Shown: positions 54,468 to 64,000, counted from the stretch's first letter. The stretch: DNA of 64,000 nt from Parahaliea mediterranea (GCF_017255185.1 NZ_JAFKCZ010000003.1:124001-188000), one strand, 5' to 3'. Notes: generated by a model from the sequence alone, not told the origin. A program made the numbers and translations.

Positions 54468-57400
54468 ATGGGTAAGCAGGCACACAGGATCAAAGCGAGG
54501 CACCGCAGGCCACTCGTGCCGGACAAACTCCGGGAACGGCTGGTCTCCTTGTACCAGCAGCGCGCCTGGCCGGATGCCCTAACCCTGAGCGAAACCCTGA
54601 TTCGCGACTACGCTGCGGACACCTTCTCCTGGAAGGCCATGGGCTCGGTACTGCTGGAGTCGGGGGAGTGGATCAGGTCTCTGGAAGCACTCGACAAGGC
54701 CCAGGCCTTGGATGCCAACGACCCGGAACTCCACAACACCCGGGCCCAAGCCCTGTATCGGCTTGGCCGCGCAAACGAGGCAGTAGATCATCTGGAAACA
54801 GCGCTGCGCCTCAAGCCTCGCTTCAAGCAGGCGCGACTGCTACTGATCAAGCTCTACAACGATGCCGCGGGCTATAAACAAGCCCTGGAACATATCGCCA
54901 TCGCCGAGAAGCACTACCCCTCCGACGATGCCGTACTGTCGCGAAAGGCCTACGCCCTCGCTAAACTCACCCGCTTCGGCGAAAGCATTGCCACCCACGA
55001 AAAACTGGTAGCCAGCTTCCCCGACGACCCAGTTCACTTATCTAACCTGGCCAACGCCTACCGCAACGTTGGCCGCTTCGAGGAAGCGGAGCGGAACTAC
55101 TGGCGAGCCCTAGAATTGGCACCGGATAGCGACAAAATCTATTCGAACTACCTCGCCTCCATGCACTATAACCCAGCGCACTCGGCCCAAGACTTGTACG
55201 AAGCCCATCGCCAATGGGATAGCCGCTTCGGCCCCAACCCAGCACCAATTGCCCCGGAACCAGAGGACCGTTTCGAGCATCGGCGCCTGCGCATCGGCAT
55301 GGTGTCGGCGGGCTTTCGCATTCACCCGGTGGGTCAGATGATCACCTCTGCCATCGAGGCCCTTCCGCATGAGCAATTTGAACTCTTCGCCTACAGCATG
55401 AGTGACCAGGACGACGCTCTCACCGAGCGAATGCGCAATCGCGTCGACCACTGGCTGTCCATCACCCACCTAAGCGAATCCCGTCTTAGCGAGCGCATCC
55501 GCCAGGACAACATCGATATCCTGCTGGATCTTTGTGGTCACACGGAAGGCAGCCGCTTGCGGGCCTTTGCCGCGCGGCCTGCACCGCTGCAGGTCAAATG
55601 GGTCGGCGGGCTGATCAATACCACTGGCCTGGCCTCCATGGATTACCTCATCTCGGACAAGGTGGAAACGCCGGAGGGAGTCGACGACTGGTATGTGGAA
55701 AAACTAATTCGCATGCCCAACGACTACATATGCTATATGCCGCGCGGCAATGCCCCGGAACTCACGCTGCCCCCGGTCTCGGAGAACGGCTACATCACCT
55801 TTGGCTGTTTCAATAATCCCTCCAAGCTTAATGAAGAGCTACTGGATCAATGGATCAAGCTCTTGCACGAAGTGCCTGACAGCCGACTTTTTCTGAAAGG
55901 CATGCAATTCGACAGCAAAGAGTTTCAGGAGCGCCTACTGGCGCATTTTGAACACGGCGCCATCCCCCGCGAACGACTAATTCTAGAAGGCCACTCGAAC
56001 CATTACACCCTGCTGGAGTCCTACAACCGGGTGGATATCGCGCTCGATTGCTGGCCCTACTCGGGCGGGCTCACCACCTGCGAGGCCCTGCTGATGGGCG
56101 TACCGGTGGTCACCCTCCCCGGCCCCAGCTTTGCCGGCCGCCATTCGGCCAGCCACCTGACCCATGCCGGCCTGCCGGAACTGGTCGCCGAATCCTGGGA
56201 ACAGTACCATTCGCTGGCCCTGGAACTGGCCTCCGACCCCGACAACCTGGCCCTGATCCGACGCAGCCTGCGGCAACAGCTCAAGGCCTCGCCGGTGTGC
56301 GATTACAAGCGCTTCGCCGGCCACCTGGCCACCGCGCTGCGCGGCATCTGGCAACGCTACTGCCGCCAGCAGCCCCCCGCCGCGCTACACTTCAACCGCG
56401 AGGGGCAGGCCTGCTTCGAGGGCGACATGGAACCTATCGGGCCCGCGCTGCGGCCCGAGGCCGCCAACGACGCCGATGGCAACAGTGGCTTCCCCTGGCA
56501 ACTGGAAGGGCGCGTGGTGGCCATCGACAACGGCGCCAAGCTGTTCCGGGACAGCGGTTTCGACAGCCTGCGGGCACTCGACGCGTTTACCGTCGTCGGC
56601 TTCGACCCCCTGAGCGAGGTCGCCGGCCCCGAGCGCTTTGCCCCGGGGCAGGACAGCGTCCAGCTTTTCCCGCACGCATCGCTTGGCGACGGCCGCCCGG
56701 CCACGCTCTACGCCTGCCTGGACCCCGCCATGAGCGCGACCCTCAAGCCCCTGCCGGACGCCCAACTCGGCGCGGGCCAGGCGCGCGGTGCCCGGGTATT
56801 GGCCGAACTGCCGATCAACACCGTGGCCCTGGACCACATCGAGGGCCTTGGCGCCATCGACTGGCTGGTTCTGGATCACCGCGCGGACAATATCGCGATT
56901 CTCGACAACGGCGCACGGGCCCTGCGCGACACCCTGCTTTTGCAGGTGCGGGCTCCTTTCCAGCACAGCCATGAGCGGCAGTCGAGCCTGGCGGAGCTGG
57001 AACACTGGGCTAAGCGCCACGACTTCCGCTTCTACCGCCTCAATGACCCGACCCATGCCAGCCAGTTCCCCGAGGATTGCGAGCTGCGCAACCGGCAGGC
57101 AAGCGAGCTCAGCAGTGCCGACGCCCTGTTCATTCCCTCGCAGGCGCGCCTGGCCGCACTGGAGGCGCCGCGGCGCATGAAGCTCGCCTTCCTGCTGCAT
57201 ACCGTATTCGGCATACACGACCTCTGTCACGCCCAGTTGCAGGCCATTGACCCGGCGCTGGCCGCGCGCTACCTGGAATCGCTATCCGTCGGCACTGGCG
57301 AAAAGCCCCGGACGGCGCCAGCGCCAACGCCTGCTCCGGCCAACCCGGGTGACACTGTTCAGGTGCCCGATGCGCCCTTTATGAGCCCCGGCGAGGCCGA

Positions 57401-57935
57401 CCTCTTCAGGCGCTGCCTGGAGCAGGCCACCAGCTACTTTGAATACGGCTCTGGCGGCTCCACGGTCTGGGCCGTCGAACGCGGCCTCACGGTGCGAGGC
57501 GTCGAGAGCGATCACCAGTGGGTCGGCGCGCTCAAGGAACGCCTCGGCGAGCCCTGCCAGGTAGACGTGGTGGATATCGGACCCACCAAGGAATGGGGTT
57601 TCCCGATTTCCATGGAGCACCAGGAACGCTTCCCCGACTACAGCCTGGCCATCGACCGGCACGACGCGAATTTCGACCTTATTCTGGTGGATGGCCGCTT
57701 TCGGGTGGCCTGCGCAATGTCGGCGATCCGCCACTGCCTGGCGCGCAATGCGCCTGTCGACACGACCAGGATTTTCATTCACGACTTCTGGAACCGCCCT
57801 CAATACCACGTCGTGCTGAATTTCCTCGAGCCACTGCAGCAGTGCGAGAGCGCCGGCGTGTTCAGGATCAAGCCGGATGTGAAGCTGGAGCAGGTCGACC
57901 AGACCTGGCGAGAGTACGCCCGGGTTCCGGGCTGA
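54468..57935 (+). CDS. TPR / GT41 (SPINDLY-type) glycosyltransferase with two methyltransferase-like regions
   Basis: The 1155-residue protein has TPR repeats (about 20-235), then a GT41 O-GlcNAc-transferase type catalytic part (about 272-640) with GMVSAGFRIHPVGQM (H286), FGCFNNPSKLNEE (K453), and the nucleotide-sugar binding PYSGGLTTCEALLMG at about 530. Residues about 680-870 resemble an FkbM-type methyltransferase core (VVGFDP; VALDHIEG; WLVLDH). About 970-1140 is a second, class I-like methyltransferase region with the glycine-rich FEYGSGGST (991-999). Its place right after fliC suggests flagellin O-glycosylation and sugar methylation, which is inference. ATG 54468 follows GGATATCAGC. Confidence 0.85.
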   Translation: MGKQAHRIKARHRRPLVPDKLRERLVSLYQQRAWPDALTLSETLIRDYAADTFSWKAMGSVLLESGEWIRSLEALDKAQALDANDPELHNTRAQALYRLGRANEAVDHLETALRLKPRFKQARLLLIKLYNDAAGYKQALEHIAIAEKHYPSDDAVLSRKAYALAKLTRFGESIATHEKLVASFPDDPVHLSNLANAYRNVGRFEEAERNYWRALELAPDSDKIYSNYLASMHYNPAHSAQDLYEAHRQWDSRFGPNPAPIAPEPEDRFEHRRLRIGMVSAGFRIHPVGQMITSAIEALPHEQFELFAYSMSDQDDALTERMRNRVDHWLSITHLSESRLSERIRQDNIDILLDLCGHTEGSRLRAFAARPAPLQVKWVGGLINTTGLASMDYLISDKVETPEGVDDWYVEKLIRMPNDYICYMPRGNAPELTLPPVSENGYITFGCFNNPSKLNEELLDQWIKLLHEVPDSRLFLKGMQFDSKEFQERLLAHFEHGAIPRERLILEGHSNHYTLLESYNRVDIALDCWPYSGGLTTCEALLMGVPVVTLPGPSFAGRHSASHLTHAGLPELVAESWEQYHSLALELASDPDNLALIRRSLRQQLKASPVCDYKRFAGHLATALRGIWQRYCRQQPPAALHFNREGQACFEGDMEPIGPALRPEAANDADGNSGFPWQLEGRVVAIDNGAKLFRDSGFDSLRALDAFTVVGFDPLSEVAGPERFAPGQDSVQLFPHASLGDGRPATLYACLDPAMSATLKPLPDAQLGAGQARGARVLAELPINTVALDHIEGLGAIDWLVLDHRADNIAILDNGARALRDTLLLQVRAPFQHSHERQSSLAELEHWAKRHDFRFYRLNDPTHASQFPEDCELRNRQASELSSADALFIPSQARLAALEAPRRMKLAFLLHTVFGIHDLCHAQLQAIDPALAARYLESLSVGTGEKPRTAPAPTPAPANPGDTVQVPDAPFMSPGEADLFRRCLEQATSYFEYGSGGSTVWAVERGLTVRGVESDHQWVGALKERLGEPCQVDVVDIGPTKEWGFPISMEHQERFPDYSLAIDRHDANFDLILVDGRFRVACAMSAIRHCLARNAPVDTTRIFIHDFWNRPQYHVVLNFLEPLQQCESAGVFRIKPDVKLEQVDQTWREYARVPG

Positions 57936-57983
57936 TACCGGGGCGCGCCGGCCGAGCGGGAGGGGGCGCGCCGGCCCGTCTGT

Positions 57984-58010
57984 TAAAGATCGCTAACTTT
58001 TCGCCGATAG
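57984..58010 (+). promoter_or_regulatory. FliA (sigma28) promoter of flaG
   Basis: TAAAGATC (57984-57991), exactly 11 bases, GCCGATAG (58003-58010), one base off the -10 consensus. The start would be near 58017, 50 bases before flaG. It is among the best sigma28 matches in the window. Confidence 0.88.
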
Positions 58011-58066
58011 CCTGCACAGGGGCCTGCATTGTGCGGGCCGGTTTCGTTAGTACAGGACGTATGCAT

Positions 58067-58435
58067 ATGACTTCCCCTCTCGAAGGCGCGCACCCCGCGC
58101 GCGCGCAATCAACCACGCCGAGCTACGCCACGCCGCGCCAGCAGGTGGAAAAAGTGCTGGCCCAACTCCCCACCGGCAGCGCCGACCAGCGCGCGGTGCA
58201 ACAGGCCCAGGCCCTCGGGCGGGAAGAACTACAGGACCAGGCGCGACGCATCAACAGCGTACTGCGCAGCTACGGCGTGGAATTCGAGATCACCGGCGAT
58301 CCGCCCCAGACGGTGACCCAGATCGTCGACCTCGAAACGCGGGACGTCATCCGCCAGATCCCCTCCGAGGAAGTCCTGGCCTTCGTCGAGCGCCTGGATG
58401 AGCTGCGGGGCCTGCTGCTGAACGACGGCGCGTGA
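58067..58435 (+). CDS. flaG: FlaG family protein
   Basis: The 122-residue protein has a low-complexity N terminus and the FlaG domain (INSVLRSYGVEFEITGDPPQTVTQIVDLETRDVIRQIPSEE, read in parts), with the conserved VxxxxTxxVIRQIP pattern. FlaG proteins influence filament length; the mode of action is not settled. ATG 58067 was preferred over 58061 because AGGA then lies 9 bases upstream. It has its own FliA promoter. Confidence 0.9.
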   Translation: MTSPLEGAHPARAQSTTPSYATPRQQVEKVLAQLPTGSADQRAVQQAQALGREELQDQARRINSVLRSYGVEFEITGDPPQTVTQIVDLETRDVIRQIPSEEVLAFVERLDELRGLLLNDGA

Positions 58436-58467
58436 CGGCTATAGATCCCCGATAAAAGCGTTTGGGC

Positions 58468-58675
58468 ATGACAGACACTAGAGAAAAGGGAGCGGATACG
58501 AATGCCGCATGCTTAACAGCTGTAGGGCCGAATTTATTCGGCCATTGAGGCCGTGTGCACCGCTTTTGTTCGAATAAATTCGACCCTACAGAGGGCAACA
58601 TACCCTGTTTTTGACTAGAGAAAGTGCCATTCGGGACGGATACCAATTTTTGAAACAGGTATCCGTCGCCCATTT
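58468..58675. mobile_element. Second MITE-like element with REP doublet
   Basis: This is a diverged copy of the element at 26074-26258. Shared parts are the doublet from TGTAGGG (58521) to CCCTACA (58590) with palindromes at 58526-58543 and 58568-58585, then AGAGGGCAA-ATACCCTGTTTTT and AAGTGCCATTCG. Its right part also holds a 10-bp hairpin, GACGGATACC (58635-58644) with GGTATCCGTC (58658-58667), which could end flaG and fliE transcripts. ACTAGAGAAA occurs on both sides (58477, 58614). No ORF is inside. Confidence 0.75.
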
Positions 58676-58677
58676 CA

Positions 58678-59007
58678 TTACACCTGCATGTTCATGATGT
58701 CTTTGTAGGCGGTGACCAGGCGGTTGCGCACCTGGACGCCGAGTTCGAAGGCCACGCTGGCCTTCTGGCCGTCCATCATGACGTCGTGCAGGGAGACGCC
58801 GGGCGCGCCGGCCTGGAAGGCCTTGGCCTGGTCCCCCGACACCTGCTGCAAGTGATTGATGCGCTGCAGGGCGCCGTACAGGGTGTCGGCGAAACCGCCC
58901 TCGCCCACTGTCGCGGATACCCTGGCGCCCTTGTCGGGCGCGCCGCCGGCCTGGCCGGCAAGGACCTGCATCTGGTTGAGGGCCGATTGAATCCCGGGAG
59001 TGCTCAT
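58678..59007 (-). CDS. fliE: Flagellar hook-basal body protein FliE
   Basis: FliE joins the MS ring to the rod. The 109-residue protein has the family size and pattern, with the conserved C-terminal VAFELGVQVRNRLVTAYKDIMNMQV (in two parts) forming the helix shared with rod proteins. ATG 59007 was chosen because GGAAGGAG lies 6 bases upstream. It is divergent from fliF, as in enterics. Confidence 0.95.
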   Translation of the reverse strand: MSTPGIQSALNQMQVLAGQAGGAPDKGARVSATVGEGGFADTLYGALQRINHLQQVSGDQAKAFQAGAPGVSLHDVMMDGQKASVAFELGVQVRNRLVTAYKDIMNMQV

Positions 59008-59258
59008 GCGCTGCTCCTTCCCATAGTGCTGAAGTAGCGAGCATGGTAGCAAGCCGCGCGCCGCGCCCAAGCGACCAATTGACGGCAAAAAAACGAGCTT
59101 TTCTTGCCTTTGCTCTTGCGAGCCCTCCGCATAATGGCTGCTGTCATGGTTCCGCTCAATGACTGGGCGGGCTCTCACGAACCAACGCTGCGGCGATGGC
59201 CCAACTATCGGCCAATATCCGCGGAACTTTTAAGGCACTGTTGCCCAGAGGGAGATAC
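59008..59258. promoter_or_regulatory. fliE-fliF divergent control region with possible FlhDC box
   Basis: This 251-base gap must drive both early operons. GACGGCAAAAAAACG (59081-59095) resembles the FlhDC box reported for enterics (AACG-C/G-N2-3-AAATAACG) with two mismatches; a clear second, inverted box was not found. No sigma28 or sigma54 promoter was seen, which fits a FlhDC-dependent sigma70 promoter. Confidence 0.35.
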
Positions 59259-60980
59259 ATGAGCAACGGCCCGTCCGCCACTGACGGCAAACAACAGGAA
59301 ACCACCGCGCCGGGCAACAGCCAGCCGCGGTGGCTGGCGCAATTGCGCGACAACCCCCTGATCCCCCTGCTCTTTGGCGGCGCGGCGGTCATCGCTATTG
59401 TCACCGCACTGTTCCTTTGGGCCAGCGCCCCGGAATACCGGGTGCTGTTCAGCAACCTGAGCGAAGCCGACGGCGGGCGCATCATCGCCGAACTCGACCA
59501 GCGCGGCGTTCCCTACCGTTTCGGCCCCGGCGGCCAGGCCCTGCTGGTGCCCGGGGAGCAAGTGCACGACCTGCGCCTGCGCCTGGCGGAGCAGGGGCTG
59601 CCGCGGGGCGGCAACGTCGGCTTCGAGATCATGGACAACCAGGCCTTCGGCGTCAGCCAGTTCAACGAGCAGGTGAACTTCCAGCGCGGCCTCGAGGGCC
59701 AGCTGGCCTCGTCCATCGAATCCCTCGGCCCGGTATCCCGGGCGCGCGTGCACCTGGCAATGGCGCGCCCCTCGGTCTTCGTGCGCGAGCACAAGCCGGC
59801 CAAGGCCTCGGTGGTACTGACGCTGCAGCCCGGTCGCAGCCTCGGCGAGGGCCAGGTCAACGCCATCGTCCACCTGGTATCGAGCAGCGTGCCGGAACTG
59901 GCGATCGAGGACATCACCGTGGTGGACCAGAACGGCAGCCTGCTGTCCCGCCCGGGCGCCGCCGGCGGACGCGATCTGGACGGCACCCAGCTCGACTACA
60001 TCCAGGAAGTCGAGCACAGCTACCGTCAGCGCATCGAGAGCATCCTCAGCCCCATCCTCGGCAACGCCAACCTGCGCGCCCAGGTGGCGGCGCAAATCGA
60101 CTTTACCAGCCGCGAGGAAACCGCCGAGCGCTACGGCCCCAACCAGGGCGACAACGCCGCCGCGGTGCGCAGCGCGCAGACCCGCACCTCCTTCACCGGC
60201 GGCGACGAAGTGGCCCGCGGCGTGCCCGGGGCGCTCAGCAACACGCCACCCGGCGCCGCGCCCTCCCCGGTCGAACTGCCCCCCGCCGACGACAACGGCG
60301 AGCCGCAGGACAACACCGATGACGGTCGCCCGGACAACTTGCAGCGCGAGGACGTGGTCAACTACGAGGTCGACCGCAACGTCACCCATACCCAGCACCG
60401 CCGCGGACGCGTCCAGCGCCTGTCGGTCGCGGTGGTCGTCAACTACCGCGAGGCCACCAACGAAGACGGCGAAACCGTGCAGGAACCACTGCCGCCGGAA
60501 GAACTGGAACGCATCACCCGCCTGGTGCGCCAGGCCATGGGTTACGACGAGGCCCGGGGCGACGAGCTGGAAGTGGTGAACAGTCCCTTTACCGAACAGC
60601 GCCCCGTCATCGTCGAGCAACAATGGTGGCAATCACCGGACATCCAGCGCCTGGTACTGCAGCTCGGCCGCTACCTGCTGGTGCTGATTCTGGCGGTATT
60701 GCTGTATCGCTGGCTGCTGCGGCCACTGCTGCGCCGCTACACCGCGCCGCCCCAGGAAGAGGCCAGGGAGGAACCCCGGATTCGCGCCATGGTCGGCGAC
60801 GACGAACTGGAGGCTGACGAAGCCGGCGACGCCGGGGACGGCACCTACGACATGCCCCGGGGCCGCCGCCGCAAGCCCTCCGGCTACGAGCAGAAACTGG
60901 CCGACCTGAAGGCGATGTCGGAGGAAGAACCGGCCATTATCGCCATGATCGTACGCAACTGGATCGCCAAGTATGAATAA
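59259..60980 (+). CDS. fliF: Flagellar MS-ring protein FliF
   Basis: FliF forms the membrane MS ring. The 573-residue protein has a membrane helix at about 38-58 ([20 protein letters not shown]), the YscJ/ring-building motifs ([27 protein letters not shown]-type segment [15 protein letters not shown]), and an acidic loop. A second membrane helix lies at about 465-485 ([19 protein letters not shown]). The C-terminal FliG-binding tail ends [16 protein letters not shown] 59259 has GAGGGAG 5 bases upstream; the longer reading to 59196 is not supported. It overlaps fliG by 8 bases. Confidence 0.97.
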   Translation: MSNGPSATDGKQQETTAPGNSQPRWLAQLRDNPLIPLLFGGAAVIAIVTALFLWASAPEYRVLFSNLSEADGGRIIAELDQRGVPYRFGPGGQALLVPGEQVHDLRLRLAEQGLPRGGNVGFEIMDNQAFGVSQFNEQVNFQRGLEGQLASSIESLGPVSRARVHLAMARPSVFVREHKPAKASVVLTLQPGRSLGEGQVNAIVHLVSSSVPELAIEDITVVDQNGSLLSRPGAAGGRDLDGTQLDYIQEVEHSYRQRIESILSPILGNANLRAQVAAQIDFTSREETAERYGPNQGDNAAAVRSAQTRTSFTGGDEVARGVPGALSNTPPGAAPSPVELPPADDNGEPQDNTDDGRPDNLQREDVVNYEVDRNVTHTQHRRGRVQRLSVAVVVNYREATNEDGETVQEPLPPEELERITRLVRQAMGYDEARGDELEVVNSPFTEQRPVIVEQQWWQSPDIQRLVLQLGRYLLVLILAVLLYRWLLRPLLRRYTAPPQEEAREEPRIRAMVGDDELEADEAGDAGDGTYDMPRGRRRKPSGYEQKLADLKAMSEEEPAIIAMIVRNWIAKYE

Positions 60981-61980
60981 CGAATCGATCAAGATCAGCG
61001 GCCCGCGCCGCGCCGCCATCCTGCTGCTGGCCCTGGAAGAGGACGCCGCCGCGGAAGTGTTCAAGCACCTGTCGGCCCGCGAGGTCCAGGACCTGGGCCA
61101 GGAGATGGCCAGCCTGGGCCAGGTGTCGCACGCCGAGATGCGGCAGGTACTCGACGCCTTTCACAGCGAAGCCGAAGAGTACGCGGCCCTCAACCTGCAC
61201 ACCAGCGACCACATCCGCGCCATCCTGACCAAGGCCCTGGGCAGCGAGCGCGCCTCCAGCCTGATCGAGGACATTCTCGAGCACAGCGGCACCAATTCCG
61301 GTATCGACGCCCTCAACATCATGGATCCGACCCTGGTGACCGAGATGATTCGCGAGGAGCACCCGCAGATCATCGCCACCATCCTGGTCCACCTCGAGCG
61401 GCGCCAGGCGGCGGACATTCTGGAGCTGTTCGACGAAAAGCTGCGCAATGACGTGGTGCTGCGCATCGCCACTTTCAGCGGCGTACAGCCCGCCGCGCTG
61501 CAGGAACTGACCGAGGTCCTGGGCAACATGCTCAACGGCCAGAACCTCAAGCGCAGCAAGATGGGCGGGGTGCGCACCGCGGCGGAGATTCTGAACCTGA
61601 TGAACTCCAGCCAGGAAGAGGCGGTCATCGATACGGTGCGCGCGCACAGCGAGGACCTGGCACAGAAAATCATCGACGAGATGTTCCTGTTCGAGAACCT
61701 GGTGGAGCTGGACGACCGCGCGATCCAGCTGATCCTCAAGGAGATCAACACCAACTCCCTGATGGTGGCGCTCAAGGGCGCGCCCAAGGACGTGGTGGAA
61801 AAGTTCCTGCACAACATGTCCCAGCGCGCCGCGGACCTGCTGCGCGAAGACATGGCCGCCTCCGGGCCGATCCGCATGTCCCACGTGGAGAACGAGCAAA
61901 AAGCCATTCTCCAGGTGGTGCGCCGCCTGGCGGACAGCGGCGAGATCGTACTGACCGGCGGGGACGACACCTATGTCTGA
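60973..61980 (+). CDS. fliG: Flagellar motor switch protein FliG
   Basis: FliG transmits torque between stator and rotor. The 335-residue protein has the N domain that binds FliF ([22 protein letters not shown]), the middle [13 protein letters not shown] segment with the EHPQ motif that binds FliM, and the C domain with the charged torque helix ([15 protein letters not shown]) and [22 protein letters not shown]. It starts inside the last codons of fliF. Confidence 0.98.
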   Translation: MNNESIKISGPRRAAILLLALEEDAAAEVFKHLSAREVQDLGQEMASLGQVSHAEMRQVLDAFHSEAEEYAALNLHTSDHIRAILTKALGSERASSLIEDILEHSGTNSGIDALNIMDPTLVTEMIREEHPQIIATILVHLERRQAADILELFDEKLRNDVVLRIATFSGVQPAALQELTEVLGNMLNGQNLKRSKMGGVRTAAEILNLMNSSQEEAVIDTVRAHSEDLAQKIIDEMFLFENLVELDDRAIQLILKEINTNSLMVALKGAPKDVVEKFLHNMSQRAADLLREDMAASGPIRMSHVENEQKAILQVVRRLADSGEIVLTGGDDTYV

Positions 61981-62716
61981 GTTCCAGCCGATGCAAGCGG
62001 AGCAGGACGAGGGCCAGTGGCGACGCTGGCGCATGGGCGAGCTCAGCCAGCGCAAACAGGTGGCGGCCGACCCCCAGGAGCGACGCCGCCAGGCCGAGCA
62101 CCGGCGCGAGTTGCAGCGCCGCGCCGAGTTCGAACTCGAACGCCAGCACGCGCTGGAACAGGCCCGCCAGGAGGGCTACGAGCAGGGGCTGGCGGCCGGC
62201 CGCGAGGCGGGCCACGCCGAGGGCCTGGCACTGGGCCGCGAGGCGGGCCGGGAAGAGCTCCGGGAACAGACCCGGGACGCGCTGGGACCGATGTCCGGCC
62301 TGCTGCAAACCTTTCACGATGCCCTGCAGGACCTGGACGACCTGGTGGCCGACGAGCTGGTGGAACTGGCCCTGGAAACCGGTCGCCAACTGGCCGGCGA
62401 GGCGCTCAAGGCGCGGCCGCACCAGGTGGTGCAGCTGGTCCACAAACTGCTCCAGGACGAACCGCTACTGACCGGACAACCGCGTCTGTGGCTACACCCC
62501 CTGGACCATGAGCTGGTCGTGCAGGAACTCGGCGACGAATTCGCCGCCGCCGGTTGGGCCCTGCAACCGGACGACCAATTGAGCCGCGGCGGCTGCCGCG
62601 TCACCTGTACCAGCGGCGAACTGGACGCCACCCGCGAGAGCCGCTGGCAGTCAGTGATTTCGCGCGTGCGCCGCCCCCGTTCGCGACGCACCACGGCGGG
62701 GGGACAGCAGCAGTGA
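61973..62716 (+). CDS. fliH: Flagellar export ATPase regulator FliH
   Basis: FliH holds the ATPase FliI and links it to the switch. The 247-residue protein starts with a FliN-binding type end containing tryptophans ([11 protein letters not shown]). A long glutamine/arginine/glutamate-rich helix with glycine-repeat spacing follows ([21 protein letters not shown]), typical of FliH GxxxG repeats. The C-terminal domain is V-ATPase-E-like ([21 protein letters not shown]). It overlaps fliG by eight bases and fliI by four. Confidence 0.95.
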   Translation: MSEFQPMQAEQDEGQWRRWRMGELSQRKQVAADPQERRRQAEHRRELQRRAEFELERQHALEQARQEGYEQGLAAGREAGHAEGLALGREAGREELREQTRDALGPMSGLLQTFHDALQDLDDLVADELVELALETGRQLAGEALKARPHQVVQLVHKLLQDEPLLTGQPRLWLHPLDHELVVQELGDEFAAAGWALQPDDQLSRGGCRVTCTSGELDATRESRWQSVISRVRRPRSRRTTAGGQQQ

Positions 62717-64000
62717 ACGCCGGCCTCGCGGGCAACCCGCACCGGGCCCAGTGGGGCCGCACCCTGGGCAAGGTCCGCGAGCGTATCGCGGCGAGCCCCG
62801 ACTACCTGGTCAGCGGCCGCCTGGTGCGCGCCACCGGCCTGGTGCTCGAGGCGGTCGGCCTCAAGGTTCCCCTCGGCGCGGGCTGTCGCATCGAACTCGC
62901 CCCCGGTCTTGACGGGGAGCGCTTCGCCGAGGCGGAAGTGGTGGGGTTCTCCGGCGACAAGGTGTTCCTGATGCCCCTGGTGGAGCTTAGCGGCCTCACC
63001 CCGGGCGCCCGCGTATTTCCCCTGAACAACGCCGGCGACGGCCTCGAGCGCAGCTTTCCCCTGGGTGAAGCCCTGCTCGGACGGGTGGTAAACGGTTGCG
63101 GGCAGGCCCTGGACAGCAAGGGCTCGCTCGAGGACACGGCGCGCGGCTCGCTGACCTGCACGCCCCTCAACCCCCTCGATCGTGCCCCGATCGACACCCA
63201 GATCGACGTCGGCATCCGCGCCATCAACGCCCTGCTCAGCGTCGGCCGCGGGCAGCGAATGGGGCTGTTCGCCGGCTCCGGCGTCGGTAAATCGGTGCTG
63301 CTGGGGATGATGGCGCGCTTCACCAGCGCCGACGTCATCGTGGTCGGCCTGATCGGCGAGCGCGGGCGCGAGGTCAAGGACTTCATCGACAACATCCTCG
63401 GCGAGGAGGGCCGGCGCCGCGCCGTGGTGGTGGCGGCACCGGCGGACACCTCGCCACTGCTGCGCCTGCAGGGCGCCGCCTACGCCACGCGCCTGGCCGA
63501 GTACTTCCGCGACAGCGGCCGCAATGTCCTGCTGATCATGGACTCGCTGACCCGCTACGCAATGGCCCAGCGCGAGATTGCGCTGGCCATCGGCGAGCCG
63601 CCGGCGACCAAGGGCTATCCGCCCTCGGTATTCGCCAAGCTGCCGGCACTGGTGGAGCGGGCGGGCAACGGCCGCCCCGGGGGCGGTTCGATCACCGCGT
63701 TCTACACCGTGCTCACCGAGGGCGACGACCAGCAGGATCCCATCGCCGACGCCGCGCGCGCCATCCTCGATGGCCACATCGTCCTGTCGCGACAGCTGGC
63801 GGAGTCCGGCCACTACCCCGCGATCGATGTCGAGGCCTCCATCAGCCGCGCGATGAGCGCCATCGTCGGCCGCGAGCAGCAGCAGGCGGCGCAGCAGTTC
63901 AAACAGCACTTCTCGCGCTACCAGCGCAACCGCGACCTGATCAGCGTGGGCGCCTACAGCCCCGGGCACGACCCGCAACTGGATCGCGCCGTGGCGCTCC
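62713..64000 (+). CDS. fliI: Flagellum-specific export ATPase FliI (partial, C terminus cut by window)
   Basis: FliI is the hexameric ATPase of flagellar export, similar to F1-beta. The window shows 429 codons without a stop, nearly the whole protein. Walker A is [14 protein letters not shown] (about residue 187), with [13 protein letters not shown], Walker [18 protein letters not shown] and [18 protein letters not shown] behind it. GTG 62713 was chosen because it overlaps the fliH stop (GTGA). A short C-terminal piece lies beyond the window. Confidence 0.97.
   Translation, partial: MNAGLAGNPHRAQWGRTLGKVRERIAASPDYLVSGRLVRATGLVLEAVGLKVPLGAGCRIELAPGLDGERFAEAEVVGFSGDKVFLMPLVELSGLTPGARVFPLNNAGDGLERSFPLGEALLGRVVNGCGQALDSKGSLEDTARGSLTCTPLNPLDRAPIDTQIDVGIRAINALLSVGRGQRMGLFAGSGVGKSVLLGMMARFTSADVIVVGLIGERGREVKDFIDNILGEEGRRRAVVVAAPADTSPLLRLQGAAYATRLAEYFRDSGRNVLLIMDSLTRYAMAQREIALAIGEPPATKGYPPSVFAKLPALVERAGNGRPGGGSITAFYTVLTEGDDQQDPIADAARAILDGHIVLSRQLAESGHYPAIDVEASISRAMSAIVGREQQQAAQQFKQHFSRYQRNRDLISVGAYSPGHDPQLDRAVAL

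Noticed and set aside
58635-58667. Independent terminator unrelated to the repeat element
   Set aside because: The hairpin GACGGATACC/GGTATCCGTC uses the same bases as the terminal repeats of the MITE-like element, so it was described as part of that element.

Overview
The window is high-GC DNA from a flagellated gammaproteobacterium. The run dksA, gluQ, cbrA, cbrB, (sRNA), pcnB, folK, panB, panC is the order known in Pseudomonas and its relatives. The run metY, rimP, nusA, infB, rbfA, truB, rpsO, pnp is the general gammaproteobacterial order. FlhDC as flagellar master regulator, palindromic REP-like repeats of the TGTAGGG/CCCTACA type and a hppD cluster would fit a marine Pseudomonadales/Cellvibrionales-type lineage. 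The genus cannot be fixed from sequence reading alone.

Region 1 (1-11.9 kb) starts inside a leftward aminotransferase gene. It then holds the stringent-response factor dksA, gluQ, a short membrane ORF overlapping the transporter-type sensor kinase cbrA, and the sigma54 activator cbrB. The cbrB-pcnB gap holds what looks like a complete CrcZ-type sRNA: a CbrB-like site, a -24/-12 promoter, five A-rich Hfq/Crc-binding motifs and an intrinsic terminator. pcnB, folK, a deoxynucleoside kinase, panB and panC follow.

Region 2 (12-25.9 kb) has two small envelope genes. Next comes the leftward metY-rimP-nusA-infB-rbfA-truB-rpsO-pnp transcription and translation operon, with a consensus promoter before the initiator tRNA. 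A tyrosine-degradation operon (hppD, a VOC protein, an FAH-family hydrolase) lies beyond it, and a palindrome overlaps its -35 box. A small secreted protein ends the region.

Region 3 (26-64 kb) is a large flagellar/chemotaxis island. A long leftward run reads flhD, flhC, motA, motB, cheA, cheW, an Aer-like receptor, cheR, [repeat array], cheB, a transmembrane receptor, cheY, cheZ, flhB, flhA, flhF, an flhG-like remnant, flhE and fliA. A second leftward unit holds fliD, fliS, fliT, fliK and a small FlhB-like protein, and fliE is also leftward. Rightward genes are fliC, a multidomain glycosyltransferase, flaG, and fliF-fliG-fliH-fliI (cut by the window end). Five FliA (sigma28) promoters can be read, before motA, fliD, the PilZ/HD-GYP gene, fliC and flaG. 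They imply a FlhDC > FliA cascade.

The most unusual items are these. (i) An FlhG-like protein keeps the DQAxxLR FlhF-contact motif but has no MinD ATPase domain, and sits beside an FlhF with a C-terminal extension of about 330 residues. (ii) A PilZ (YcgR-like) domain is fused to an HD-GYP-like domain that lacks the usual HH pair. (iii) A TPR/GT41 glycosyltransferase next to fliC carries two further methyltransferase-like regions. (iv) Eight REP doublets form a tandem array between cheR and cheB. (v) The CrcZ-like sRNA is complete. (vi) The initiator tRNA has a U1-U72 mismatch.
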